Shown here: one piece after another, positions 46,763 through 57,471 of the stretch | Layout: each line of letters opens with the position of its first letter | Numbering within the stretch: position 1 is the first letter of the stretch | Assembly (NCBI GenBank): GCA_037833965.1 | Contig: AP031356.1 | Coordinates: 18,932,501 to 18,996,500, forward strand | Direction of reading: 5' to 3' | Origin: Marchantia polymorpha subsp. ruderalis | Taxonomy: Eukaryota; Streptophyta; Marchantiopsida; Marchantiales; Marchantiaceae | DNA length: 64,000 nucleotides | Made by a program: the position numbers and the translations under genes | Notes under the pieces: model-generated | Database searches by the model: none | Seen by the model: only the letters and a program-made list of their open reading frames with translations | What the model was told of the DNA's origin: nothing

Positions 46763-48325
46763 TGCGTTTCCTGCACACACAAACGTTCTCCCTTTCGCTC
46801 GCTCTCTCACAATCGCCACTGCGCGTCGGCCGCTCAAGCACTGACTGCTCACTCTCTCTTCGCTCACGCTCAAGTTCGCTACTCGTAATTCTCTCCAAGG
46901 TCTGTCAAGATCCTTGCGCAACTCGTCTCCGCACTCTCTCCTCTCACTGCAGGTCTCTCCGCTCTTGCGCGTAATCTTGGAAGCTGGAAATCGCAAAATC
47001 AAGAATGAGAGAATGAGACTGGAGCGCAGTCTTTTCTTCTCCGAATTCAAGAACGTCCAACGTTCTTACTGGTTACAACGTACGCAGCCGGCTATACGGC
47101 CTAACAGTTCGCCCTTTGCATGCGCGAATTCACGTCTCCGCACTGCGCGCATTCGCATGCGTGAATGTTGAATTCTCCCGCCGCCGCCGCCTTCCGGACT
47201 CGAGTCCGCCGCAGGGTATACGTCGGCTATGTTGTCTTTCCCTAACCCGTCCATCACCGGAGGCGTGTCGCCGCTGGCGCGTTCCTTATCCCTCGGCGCC
47301 TTGCTGGAGGCGCACATCCAGTCGGAGCGAATTACGCCGGCGCGCATTCGTACCGCTTATTTTGTCCTTTATGCCTCGTCCATTGCTGACGGCGCATATC
47401 CGCCAGCGCAAATCATGCCAGCGCAAATCATGCCAGCGCATCCGGCCATCAGCGCCACGTCGGAGGCGTACATCCGACCGGCGCTTTCCTTCCATGAGCA
47501 GCCGCCAAAGGCGCTTCCGACTCTGAGTTGGTTTCCTCCTATGAGCGCGTGATTCCGCCGAAGGCGCATCGCCGAGGGCGTACGGGAATCCTTTCCGGCT
47601 GTGAACCCTAGCGCGAACAGCGCATGTCCGGCTACGAGTTTTCCGACGCTCATAACTTCTCCGTCCCTGATCCATCTCCGACGTTCTTGGGCTCGTTAGA
47701 ACGAGCGTCCCGAGCTCTTTCTAATGCATTTTCAATCAACTGGATCTACCGTGTATTCCGATCGTTATGAAGGTTTTCCCTTTCCGCGCTAGCGGCGCAT
47801 CGCCGAAGGCGCACTCATGGTCGGACGCCTTCAGAGGTCCGGGCCCTTCTCCGGACGTCTTTAGCAAAACCTCCTCCTGAGGTGTCTGCGCCGGAAGCGT
47901 AGCTTCCTTATACGCTGGAAGCGCGTGAGTAGAGACACTTTAGAAAAGGAGCTTTTGCCGAAGGCGCCGAAGACATTGGCGTTGGTACATCCGACTACGC
48001 GATTCTTCGTGACCTCGTGACGATCTCATCAATCCACTCTATTTAACGTACCCTTTTCTAACTACAAACACTGCTTCGGTACTAGTTTTCTAAAATTGTT
48101 TAAATTCTGCAAAAAAAACAAAAAGTGTGTTACCACACTTCGATTCGAAGTAGGTAGTCCAAACCGGGTTTCCTACGCTAGCAGCAAGCTAGTGGAAGTG
48201 TTGTAAAAGCCGGAGTTGGGAGTCACTACCCGCAGCTTTGCTGAGTGTACTCTTGAGAGAACTTCCCCCTGAAATCTTGAGTAGAGGTCCTAACGGATCT
48301 CTGGGTTGTGTTTCTGTAGTTTCAG

Positions 48326-48326
<1 letters not shown>

Positions 48327-48358
<32 letters not shown>

Positions 48359-48366
48359 CGCGTGTG
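48327..48366 (+). repeat. (TG)n(CG)n(TG)n microsatellite in LTR 5
   Basis: An alternating purine-pyrimidine tract of about 40 bp in the R-U5 part of LTR 5. LTR 2 has a short TG run at the same place (29281-29297), so this is a local expansion. Confidence 0.85.
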
Positions 48367-48527
48367 TTACGCTGCACTGTGCGACCTCCGAGTGCGCTCC
48401 GAGTGGACACTTGCAGTATTTCTGGGAGTGACAGTCGCCTGAGAATTCAAACTCCTCAATAGTCTGTTAAACGTGACACTTTGTACCTTGTGTGTTCCTC
48501 TGTCCCTGTGGGTTCGACCTTTCTACC

Positions 48528-48601
48528 ACTATATTGCAGTTTTAGCCTTTAGTGGGTTATTACAACTATATTGCAGTTTTAGCCTTTAGTGGGTTATTAC
48601 A
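48528..48601 (+). repeat. Tandem duplication of the terminal 37 bp of LTR 5
   Basis: Two identical 37-bp copies of the LTR end (ACTATATTGCAG to TTATTACA), adjacent with no spacer. Confidence 0.9.
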
Positions 48602-51142
48602 CAACTGGAAGTGAAATTAGTTCAACCATTGAGGTAAAGCTTGCATTTGTCCAGCAGTTCTGTAGTATATTTTTGTTGATGAAGAAACAAACTGCCGTTG
48701 AGGAGCTTGTGGAATTCAACACCGAGGTAGCGAGAGAAAAGTCCTAGATCCTCCATCTGATAATGTTGATGTAGTTGCATCTTAATCTTTGATATGCGTG
48801 CAAAACAGCTTCTTAGGAGTAGTAGATCATCCACATAAAGAAGTAGCATAGTGATGATATTACCTTCTCAAAGTAAATAGAGTTTGTGATCAAAGTTCCT
48901 TTGAGCCCAACGAACTGATCGAAGATAGGAGTTAATCTCCTTGTACCATTGTCTTGGAGATTGTTTGAGATCATAGATTGATCTCTTGAGAAGACAAACA
49001 AGATGCTAGTGACTTGGCTGCTCAAAACCAAGTGGTTGTTTCATGTTAATCTTTTTCTAGCTGCTTTCAATTCAAGAATGAAGTTATTACATCCATCCAT
49101 GTGATGCATTTTCCATCCAAGAGCTACAAAAAATGAAAGAAGAGCTTGCAGAGTTCACCATCGTATCATAGAGTCAAACATTTCATCGTAGTCAATGTCA
49201 TGTTTTTGTTAAAGTCCTCTAGCTACCAAACATGCTTTTAATCTTAGAGAGATAGCATCAAGTTGAGGTTTGGCCTTGAAAATCCATTTGGATGAGAGGT
49301 CTTGCTTGCCTTTTTGGAGCTTGACGAGTTTTCATGTGGAGTTTGAAATAAGGGAATCAAACTCCTCCTGCATCGTTCCTTTCCACAGAGTATTCTTGAG
49401 AGCTTCAACTACTGATAGTTGATCATTGGTAGGTATCATAGTCTCCACTATGTTTGAGGGAGCTAGAATTTGGTTAATGATAGTACTCTTGCAAAAACTG
49501 AGAAAATCTTCTGCTTTGTCGACTAGGATTACGTCTTGTACCAAGATCAGGAGCCCTGTAAAGTAGATTTGTTTGTGGCAATGCTGGTAACGGCGATGAA
49601 GATGTTGATGTTGATGAAGATGAATGTTGAGTCGTTTGGTGTGCATTCACTTCAAAATTGTCATCTTCTGGCTGCAACAATCTGTCAGATGTCTTCTCTT
49701 TAATGTCAAACCCACTAAATATGTCCATAAACTTGTGGGTATCATGAAAATGACCTAGTACATTCTCAAAAAATGTTACATCATTTGTAGAGATGATTTG
49801 TCGCATCATTAGACCATAGCAATGATACGACTTAGAGACATCCGAAGAGCCTACAAAAACACATCTATGTGCCTTAGGTTGCAGCCTGGTTTGCTTGTCT
49901 TGTGCAATATGCACATAAACAATACAACCAACAACACGGAGTTGAGATAGATGAAGAGGCAATCCATGCAGTTTCTCAAAAGATGTTGTGCATTTGAGTA
50001 CGCGAGTGGGAAAACAATTCAACACATAGTTAACAGCTTTTAGTGGCTTCATACATAGATAGGGAGGAAACTTGTTTGTGTTATATGCGCAACCATCAAC
50101 TTCAAACACCGTATGATTTTTGCGTTATGAAAAACCATTTTGGTGAAGAGTTGTTGCTGTCGTGAGTTGTCAAGTGATAACTTTCTTCTCATAGTAAAAA
50201 TTGAACTCATTGGAGAGGTATTCAACTCCTCCATCAGATTGAAGTGTAGATACTTTTGGATTCCAGTCATGTTGGATGTGCCAAATTTAAGCCACCTTGT
50301 GTGGGTAAAGGTTTTTTGCAAGGTGTACAAATTGTTGAAAGTGATGCAAATTCTCACTTTTTAGACGCATGAATCTGCCCCATGTAAAACGGGTGTAATC
50401 ATTAGTGAAGGTTAGAAACTACTTGAACTCGGTTTTCGCTTCAACTGGTCCACATAGATCGATGTCAACTAACTATAGTAGAAAAGTTGTCTTCTTAACC
50501 GTAAGTTTGGATTTTCTTGTTCGATGTTGCTTTGCCATGACACATGTCTCGCAAACGTCTGTTTCCTTCCAACTTGGAGTCAAGAAAGACCATGTCAAGC
50601 TGTTTTGAAGCCATATGATGCTGTTTGATGAAATATATTACACAACCTTTTGTGTCAAAGATCGGTGAGGTCAGAGTTGCTTGAAGACAATTTTTCATTG
50701 ATCCCAACAAAGGTAGATGATACAACGAGTTCACGCGTCTTATCTATCCGATCAAATTGTTCAAGCAAATAACTGAGCAAGAGAGCATGAAACTCCTCTA
50801 TCTGAGAAAAAAGTCAATATACTTGACTGCAAGGATCACGTTGGCCAAAGAGAATCGTCCTTTGAAGATTGGTCTTGTTGAGCAAGAAACAATATTCAAA
50901 TGTGAACATCACAAGAAAACTTGAATATGATATGTTTTCTACTAACAATTGGTTCTTGTTATGACTTAGCACGTAAAGAATAGGTTTGATCTCTTTACTT
51001 GAATCAACTCGCAAAATTCCTCTACCAATAATAGGTAAACGAGTTCCACTAGCTGTAGAAACTCCAAAGTGAGAGTAGTCTCATTGGTATGAGCTAAGCC
51101 TAGACTTTTTACGTGTCACATGGCTACTTGCACAAGAGTCTA
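48602..51142 (-). mobile_element. Ty1/copia element, integrase and reverse transcriptase part, minus strand
   Basis: From right to left: a pre-integrase cysteine-type segment ending MCHGKA (about 50540); integrase catalytic remnants, where a shifted frame around 50120-50220 reads RQLTTATTLHQNGFS; integrase C-terminal part 49474-50109 (YVHIAQDKQTRLQPKAHRCV, FVGSSDVSKSYHCY, DVTFFE); RT start near 49390 (KNTLWKGTMQEEFDSL); and RT palm with LLLYVDDLLLL and LGLFSRYLGVEFH (48622-48849). The YVDD catalytic motif is present. Stops and shifts make it non-functional. It is AT-rich relative to the gypsy family. At 51143 it is cut by LTR 7. Confidence 0.85.
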
Positions 51143-53079
51143 TGTAAGAACCCACCAAAGGTTAAATTTTCAGTATAACAGCAAAGGGTCGAACCCACAG
51201 GGACAGAGGCAACACACAGAGTACAAAGTGTCACGTTTTAATAGACTATTGAGGAGTTTGAATTCTTAGGCTACTGTCACTCCCAGAAATACTGCAAGTG
51301 CTCAACTCGGAGGTCACTCGGAGGACGCACAGTGCAGCGTAGTTCACCCCCAACACACACCTGAAACTGGAAAAGCACAACTCAGAGGCCGATTAGGACG
51401 TCCACTTAAGGTTCAGGGGGAAAGTTTCTCAGAAGTACGCTAAGAAGATCTACAGGTAGTCGCCCAACTCCGAATTGACAACCCTTTTACTAGTTACTGC
51501 TAGTGCAGGGCATCCGGGTTGGACTTCCTACTTCGGATGCAGTATCTTTGTCAAATCAAAGTCACTCTAACACGGTGAACAACACACTCAACTCACAAAA
51601 CGCGTAGAGAATATAGTAATCCGAACTGAAAAACTAAGTTGAGAAAAGATCCAGTGTCACAATTTAACAGTCTATTGACGAGTTTGAATTCTCATGCACT
51701 AGTCATTCCCAGAAATACTGCAGAGGCTACCCCCGAAGGCGCCTCAAGCAGCGTAACACACACAACCTGAATTTCAACCAAGGCTTACTCCGAAGTTTAA
51801 CAAAACTTCACTTTGGCATTCAGGGGAAAAATCCCGAAGGAGTACAAACAGGGAAAATCGTCTGAAGGTGTAAGTCCAAATTTCAGATCCTGACTAGACT
51901 ATCTGCTAGCTCAGAACATTTGGGCGAAGGCTTTCAGCTACAAAATGCGGTAACTTCGACAAGCTATAGCTCCTCTTGCGCGGTGACAGAACGAAAGACA
52001 CAAACGCGCAGAGAAAACGAGTTCCTGAACTGAACTTCCGAAACTGGAAAATCCCCCAAGGCCAACGCCTTGAACTACTTTATACACTCTAAGATCCTAG
52101 CTACCTAACACCCTACCCTACGCTTCATCGGCTATGCCTCCTGTGCGAAGGCCGACTACTCACTAACTCCCTACCCGTCCACTCGTCTGCTGTTCTGCGC
52201 AATCCGAGCCGCCGCAATACCGCGGTCACCTCTGCCTCGAGGTTCGCAATGGCTTCCCGCAACCTCGAGAGGAAAGACTCCAACCGCTTCGTCACGCGTC
52301 GCCGACTCCGACTGTCACCAGACATCAAAGCTGCCGCACGAATCTCCATCTCGCGCAAGGTCATTCTCTCCCGCGTCGCAATCTCCCAACGAGTATAACC
52401 TCTAAGGCACTGGTCAACACGCAAAACTAACTCCTCTCGCGTGCGATCTGACGCACGCTGGCTGTGGCCTTCAAATTCCACCAACTGTAACTCAGCCTTC
52501 GCACGCTACACTTTCAATTCTTCGCACTGTGATTGAAGTCGACGCAGTAATTCCTCATCCGCCTTTTGTGCGATTTCACTCTGCTCCAACAACCGCGTCT
52601 GCCGCACGAGCTCCTCTGCCAAGATGCGATTTTGAGCTCGCTCAGAATTGAGCTCCGTCTCGATCTTCGCACGCCGATCTTCAATTTTGCGCTGGACATT
52701 GGCCTACACATCATCTCGCAGCTCAAGCGCTTTCTTCTGCAGTCTCCGTGAAATGGTAAACTGTTCCTGCAGGAAATCGTATCGCTCCTCCGGCTGCCGA
52801 TACTTCTAGTCCAGGGCCTCCAACTCGGGATTCATCGCTACCCTGATCCGAGTCCGATTCTTGACCAGCTCAACATAGAATCCACGATGGCGGGGATCCG
52901 CGTACTTGGTCACCTTGCAATCAAGGTACCGAAGTAGTGGTACCACCTGCTCGCAGAGCACCCCAGTCGGTGTACCTTGCACCGACTCCACTTCCTCTTC
53001 CTCTGAAGCCGTGTCGTCTTCAGTCTCGAGGATCTCTGTCGCCGCAGAAATCCTCGGCGATTCTCTCGAGCTGAGTCGC
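51143..53079 (-). mobile_element. LTR 7, 3' part (minus), interrupted by the full element
   Basis: LTR terminus TGTAAGAACCCACC at 51143 with presumed target duplication GTCTA at 51138-51142. Then R-U5, hairpin (52057-52072), TATA (52084-52079) and the end of a U3 frame. At 53080 copy 8 begins, so the rest of LTR 7 should lie beyond the right end of the window. Confidence 0.85.
52125..53079 (-). pseudogene. U3 reading frame of LTR 7, C-terminal part with stops
   Basis: Contains ATEILETEDDTASEEEE, VPLLRYLDCKVTKYADP, a coiled coil and GYTRWEIATRERM. At least three in-frame TAG codons (about 52506, 52703 and 52807) interrupt the coiled-coil half. The protein is cut at 53079 by the copy 8 insertion. 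Confidence 0.75.
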
Positions 53080-53587
53080 TGTGGTACCCCATTTTTCGAA
53101 ATTTTGAGGAAATTAAAACATTTTTGGAAAACTGTACCCTGGCAGCATTGTAAATAGCCTTCGGTACATCAAAACGAAGTGAATCCGGAAGATCGCGGGG
53201 ATTCTCGAGGGATCTTGTAGAATCTGGGATTGGGGGTGCAGCAATGAGGACAGGCACCACCCTCCCTGCAAGCTCTGCAGTTAGGACCCCTACGACGCAA
53301 GGCGCAAAACCCGCCTTCGGAGGTTGCGTCCGCGGCTGTAGGGAAACCCTCCATAATTAGGTCAACCCTCGGGCGCCTTGTCCAAGTTAGGGTCCCGTTG
53401 GAAAGAGCTCGACGCACTGATTTCAAAGAGTCCAAGAACGCTTGGAACGGATGAGGACTTAGGGAGTTATCACTATTGGAAGAAACGGAGGCGGTCGCCT
53501 ACGGCGGAAAGAGTTCGCCACCGGCGCGAATTCCGCCTACGCAGAAAGGGGGAATCAAGTTTTGTCCTATGCGCGGACGAAGGCGCG

Positions 53588-53603
53588 CGCCTGTGCACAG
53601 GCG
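53588..53603. repeat. Representative 16-bp palindrome CGCCTGTGCACAGGCG
   Basis: A perfect palindrome repeated many times in the leader and within the coding part of U3 (for example 55689-55704), where it encodes PVHR units. LTR 5 has the equivalent CGCCTACGCGTAGGCG (38984-38999). The shorter CGCCTTCGGCG is even more frequent throughout the family. Confidence 0.8.
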
Positions 53604-54517
53604 CTTCGGCATCGGCGGAAAATCCGCCTTGGGCCCTAGAAATGCGCCTTGTGAGGTAGAAAGTGTACGGCGCCTTCCGCGCCAGCACCGCGCCGCGTAC
53701 GGCGGAAGAGCCGCCAGAGTAATCAAATTGGTACGGACCATGCGGACGGCACGGGTGGATGCGCTCTTGGACGGACGGAGTTGCGGAGGCGGAAGCGCCG
53801 ACGAAGAGACAAGGGACGGACAGACTGGACGGAGACGGCTGACCACGGTCAACGCCTTCCGCGCCAGCGCGACGCCGCGCACGGAATTCGCCTGCGCACA
53901 GGCGAACGCCTGTGCACAGGAGGATGTTGAAGTTCAGTGCCGGCGGAGCATCCGCCGAGGCTCTGCCTGCGCACAGGCAGGAGTTGAACTTTTGTCCGAC
54001 ATGCGGACACACGCGTCAAGGCAGAGGGGGATTGGCCGAGGGGCGGTACGAACAAGTGTACCGCGCAAGGCGGAAAACTCGCCTTCGGCGCTACGCCCCC
54101 ATGTCCGCAGGGTAATACGCTCGCGGAGTTCAAATCCGCCAATTCGAGCGTGAGAGTTTAATCGACGACGGCGGAGCGTGAAGCCGCGCGTGAGAGCGAA
54201 GACCATTCCAGCGTACAGCCGGCGCGGCCATCAAGTGAGACGTTCTTCACGAGCAGGAGCCGACCATGACCTTCGACCGGGCGGCGGAGAACGTCCCATT
54301 CTTGAATTCGCGATTCCAATCTCTTGTGCGCGCTGCGCGCATCCATCTGCTGGCTGCTGAACGTTCTCGACGTCGCCGCACAGGAGATTTCTTGTTGATT
54401 GAGGGAGAAGTGAATGCGCGTGATTTGGAATTGAGGGCGATTAGAGTTTGCCGAGAGAGAAAGAAGCTCGGGCGGTGCGGAAGTAGAATGAGCGGGCGAG
54501 CGAACCCCAGGAACGCA

Positions 54518-57406
54518 ATGACGAGACCAAGCAGGTTGCGGATGGTGCCACTTCGCCTACCACAGAACGGGCTGCGCGCTTTCGAGGAGCGCTTAATAGC
54601 AAGAAAGCTCGATTTCTTGCTATGGGGATGGAACTACATCTGTGCGAATATGGTGCGCGAGTGGCTAGAGCCACAGGGACCACCCTCGCGCGGATTGCGT
54701 CCGCATGTTGATCGGTGGACAGTCCAAGATTGGGCGCAGGCGTTGGGAAGATGTGCTGGCATGCCAGGGCATCTCCTTTTCGACAGTGAGAGCATCAAGG
54801 TGACCAAGCAGGAAGAGGCGCAATTCGTGGAGCTGTTCAAGACCGGGAGGTCTACCAAGAATGGGTACAGGACCCGTGATTACAAGGATCGATTTCGCCG
54901 GACTTTGTCCGCGGCGCTGATGCAATTACTGCAGCCGCACCGCGCCTGCTACATCACATTGTGGCAGGTCTCTTTTGTGGAGTGCGTCATCGAGGGAACT
55001 CCAATTCACTGGGCGAGCATCCTGCACAGGGTGATGCGGCAGCACGCGTTTGAGGAGAAGGGGGGAACTCTAAACCATCTCTCTCCTTTCCTCATCAATT
55101 TTTATCGACAGCGGAATTGTTTGACAGCGGCGGAGCTTGAACATTTTCCGCCATTGTCCATCGACCATCCCGGGAAGTATGTGCGGGAGAATGAGGTCGA
55201 CACTGATGCAGAGGAGTCACCGACTTCTACCCCATCAAGACGGAGGGACGAAGGGAGACACACTCCTGCAGCACGAGTGCCGCGGAAGCGGCGATGGAGG
55301 GAAGAGTCTGAAGAGGAGCAGCATCAAGAACCCTCTGCTCCCATTCGACCGCGGCCGCTGTGCGAGCCATACAGCCGGCCGAAGCAGAAGGCACGCAGAC
55401 TGGTGTTGCCAGCTGACAGAGCGGACACGGCGACGATTGCGACGGAGAAAGGAAGTGCGTCGCCAGAGAAGCATGAGGAAGCGCGGACGACCGCAGGAGC
55501 AACGGGCCACGCTGCAACCTCGACGGGAGAGAGGCCGCCTACGGGCCAAGGGCCTCCGGAGTTACCACGTGCGATGCGGACAGATGTTCCGTTTGCGCAC
55601 AGACGAGCCTCCGCGGACGGACGAGCCTCCGCGGACAGGCGATCACAAGTGGACGTGGATCTACGCTTACGCGTGGGAAGGAGCAGTCCGCCTGTGCACA
55701 GGCGCTCGCCTGTGCACAGGTCGCCTGTGCACAGGACACCTCCACACGTGCCGCCTGTGCACAGGCAAGAATCACCCCCGTTCCAACGTAGGAAGGGGAA
55801 GGAGCCGGCGGAAGAACCGCCTACGAGACACCGGCCCTCGGGGCCAGACCCTCCGGCGCACCACGCGCCGCAATTTGCGCCTTCGGCGCCAGGGCCTTCG
55901 AGCCGAGGAGATACGAGCAGGGAGCGTGCGGAGGCCGCATCATCGGCGGGAAGTCCGCCGATAGATGCGCCTTCGGCGGTAGGGCCTATAGGCCAAGGAA
56001 CATCGGGCGAGCGGCCCCCGGCCATGTCGCCTTCGGCGATGGATGTCCGCGGCACTACGCCTTCGGCGGACAAGGCGCCGGCAATTGCGCCTGCGCGCGG
56101 GCCGGGCACAGCCCCCGCGGACCGATCAAGGGAGCAGCAACAGACGATGGAGCGGAGTGACTGTCCGCGGGATGAAATTTCGATGCGCGATGCGCAATCA
56201 AACCTCGCGCAGCCACCCTCCGCTCGATCGCCTTCGGCGGCGGGCGACGGCGGCAGAGAGGACGCGGTAGACAACCAACAAGCGAGCGACGGGGATGCCG
56301 CACGGGTACATTCGCCTTCCGCCTTAGACATTTTGGCGACGAGCAGCGAGGCTGCAGCCGTGCCTTCGCAGGCAGCACACGTCGATGACGTGCAGCCCCA
56401 CTCGGGGCAGTCGCCGACGCAATCAATGGCGACTGAAATTCTCCACTCGGATGATGACGACGGAGGCTCCACGGAAGAAATGTCAGGAGCAGAAGACACT
56501 GAGGAGGAGGAGGAGGAAATTGTTGGAGCGCCGGCGGCGGCGCTCTCTGAGCAGGTGATTCCGTTGCTGAGGTACTTGGATCGCAAGGTCGATAAATACG
56601 CCGACCCACTCCAGCCGGGATCTTACATCGAGTTAGTGCGCAGGCGGACTCGCACTAAAGTCCACACCAGCAAGCTATTAGCTAGAGTGGACCAGGAGTT
56701 GAGGGAATTGAAGGAGAAGCATGCATGCTTGTGGGGTCAGTATAAGCTTAATCAGAAATTCTACAAGCACTCGGAGAAGATGAAGGATGAGAAACTGGAC
56801 GAGCTCACCAAGGAGCAGGTGAAGGTCAAGGAAGCACTCATTTCTGAGCAGGCCCAGAATCGGATTTTGTCAGAGGAGCTCGTGCGACAGACGCGGTTGT
56901 TGGAACAATGTCAGCTCGCACGGCAGGCGGATGAAGAGTTAATCCGCGGGTTACAGTCAGAGTGTGGCGAATTGAGAGCGCAACGTGCTGAAGCCGAATC
57001 GCAATTAGTGATAATTGAAGAGGATCGCAGGAAGGAGGCGGATCGCACGAAGGTGGAGACGGCGAGGCGTGTCGCCCACTGTCTCAAGGGCTACGCCCAC
57101 TGGGAAGTGAAGGCGCAGGAGAAACTCACACTGCGTGAGTTTGAATTGCGCGCAGCCGGGTTGTTGTCAGGCGACAGTAGGAGTCGGCGGAAGGTAGCAA
57201 AGAAGCTCGATGCCTTTCTGTCGAAGGCACAGGATACCATGTCCGCCCTCGAAGTGGAGGTGTCCACGGCGTTGCAGCGTTTGGGACTGCGCAGTAGAGC
57301 GGAAGATTGGCAGGGTAGGGAGTTAGTGCGCGGCAGTCGGCCGCGCAGGAGACGTAGTACAGGTTCCGCGGAGTGTAGTGTAGCGTGGTTCCGTGCTGGC
57401 GTGTAG
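54518..57406 (+). CDS. U3-encoded protein of the full element (962 codons, intact)
   Basis: Function unknown. The frame is open from an ATG at 54266, but the ATG at 54518 (RNAMTR) is preferred because it is the only methionine conserved in LTRs 1, 2, 5, 6 and 8 and replacement changes cluster upstream of it. Numbering from 54266, residues 92-300 form a conserved, largely helical-looking domain (PQNGLRAFEERL, LLWGWNYICANMVREWL, LGRCAG, RDYKDRFRR, LNHLSPFLINFYRQRNCLTA). Basic PRKRRWR (339-345) and RPKQKARR follow. Residues 310-700 are low-complexity P/S/A/R/E with repeated PVHR and PSA units. Residues 721-733 are ATEILHSDDDDGG. IPLLRYLDRK begins near 761, a coiled coil spans about 800-930, and a GYAHWEVKAQEKL C-terminal domain covers 942-1046. 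No nuclease, protease or membrane segment is seen. The stop codon lies 37 bp before the TATA box, so the gene is in U3. Confidence 0.8.
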   Translation: MTRPSRLRMVPLRLPQNGLRAFEERLIARKLDFLLWGWNYICANMVREWLEPQGPPSRGLRPHVDRWTVQDWAQALGRCAGMPGHLLFDSESIKVTKQEEAQFVELFKTGRSTKNGYRTRDYKDRFRRTLSAALMQLLQPHRACYITLWQVSFVECVIEGTPIHWASILHRVMRQHAFEEKGGTLNHLSPFLINFYRQRNCLTAAELEHFPPLSIDHPGKYVRENEVDTDAEESPTSTPSRRRDEGRHTPAARVPRKRRWREESEEEQHQEPSAPIRPRPLCEPYSRPKQKARRLVLPADRADTATIATEKGSASPEKHEEARTTAGATGHAATSTGERPPTGQGPPELPRAMRTDVPFAHRRASADGRASADRRSQVDVDLRLRVGRSSPPVHRRSPVHRSPVHRTPPHVPPVHRQESPPFQRRKGKEPAEEPPTRHRPSGPDPPAHHAPQFAPSAPGPSSRGDTSRERAEAASSAGSPPIDAPSAVGPIGQGTSGERPPAMSPSAMDVRGTTPSADKAPAIAPARGPGTAPADRSREQQQTMERSDCPRDEISMRDAQSNLAQPPSARSPSAAGDGGREDAVDNQQASDGDAARVHSPSALDILATSSEAAAVPSQAAHVDDVQPHSGQSPTQSMATEILHSDDDDGGSTEEMSGAEDTEEEEEEIVGAPAAALSEQVIPLLRYLDRKVDKYADPLQPGSYIELVRRRTRTKVHTSKLLARVDQELRELKEKHACLWGQYKLNQKFYKHSEKMKDEKLDELTKEQVKVKEALISEQAQNRILSEELVRQTRLLEQCQLARQADEELIRGLQSECGELRAQRAEAESQLVIIEEDRRKEADRTKVETARRVAHCLKGYAHWEVKAQEKLTLREFELRAAGLLSGDSRSRRKVAKKLDAFLSKAQDTMSALEVEVSTALQRLGLRSRAEDWQGRELVRGSRPRRRRSTGSAECSVAWFRAGV

Positions 57407-57442
57407 CGTAGTGCAGTGTAGTGCTAGGTAGGACTTAGAAGG

Positions 57443-57471
57443 TATAAAATAATTCCAGGCGTTTTGCCTGG
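57443..57471 (+). promoter_or_regulatory. LTR promoter: TATA box plus covarying hairpin
   Basis: TATAAAAT at 57443-57450, then CCAGGC-GTTTT-GCCTGG at 57455-57471. By usual plant spacing, transcription would start near 57473-57480, which places the hairpin between the TATA box and the start. It would then be in U3 and would appear in RNA only at the 3' end. Confidence 0.6.

Larger units (their letters stand above)
43249..48137 (-). mobile_element. Solo LTR 6 (4.89 kb) with intact U3 reading frame
   Basis: On the minus strand it starts TGTGGTAACACACTTTTTG (48137) and ends GGGTTATTACA (43249). The target duplication CTTCG lies at 43244-43248 and 48138-48142, within the R-U5 part of LTR 5. It carries a CA-repeat (about 43485-43503) near its terminus. 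Its U3 frame has no stops or shifts, so this solo LTR retains a complete coding capacity. Confidence 0.9.
38519..48601 (+). mobile_element. Solo LTR 5 (about 5.2 kb net) interrupted by LTR 6
   Basis: Starts TGTGGTACCCCACTTTTGG, ends GGGTTATTACA, with target duplication CAACT, and lies inside the copia element. LTR 6 occupies 43249-48137. Its terminal 37 bp is tandemly duplicated (48528-48564 and 48565-48601), and the host duplication follows the second copy. U3 carries a badly decayed version of the reading frame. Confidence 0.9.

Noticed and set aside
55324-56586. Long minus-strand open frame (420 codons) antisense to the U3 gene of copy 8, and similar ones in LTRs 2, 5 and 6
   Set aside because: It is a composition effect: the sense strand is GC-rich with repeated codons, leaving few stops on the other strand. 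It is not maintained at constant length between copies and has no motif.
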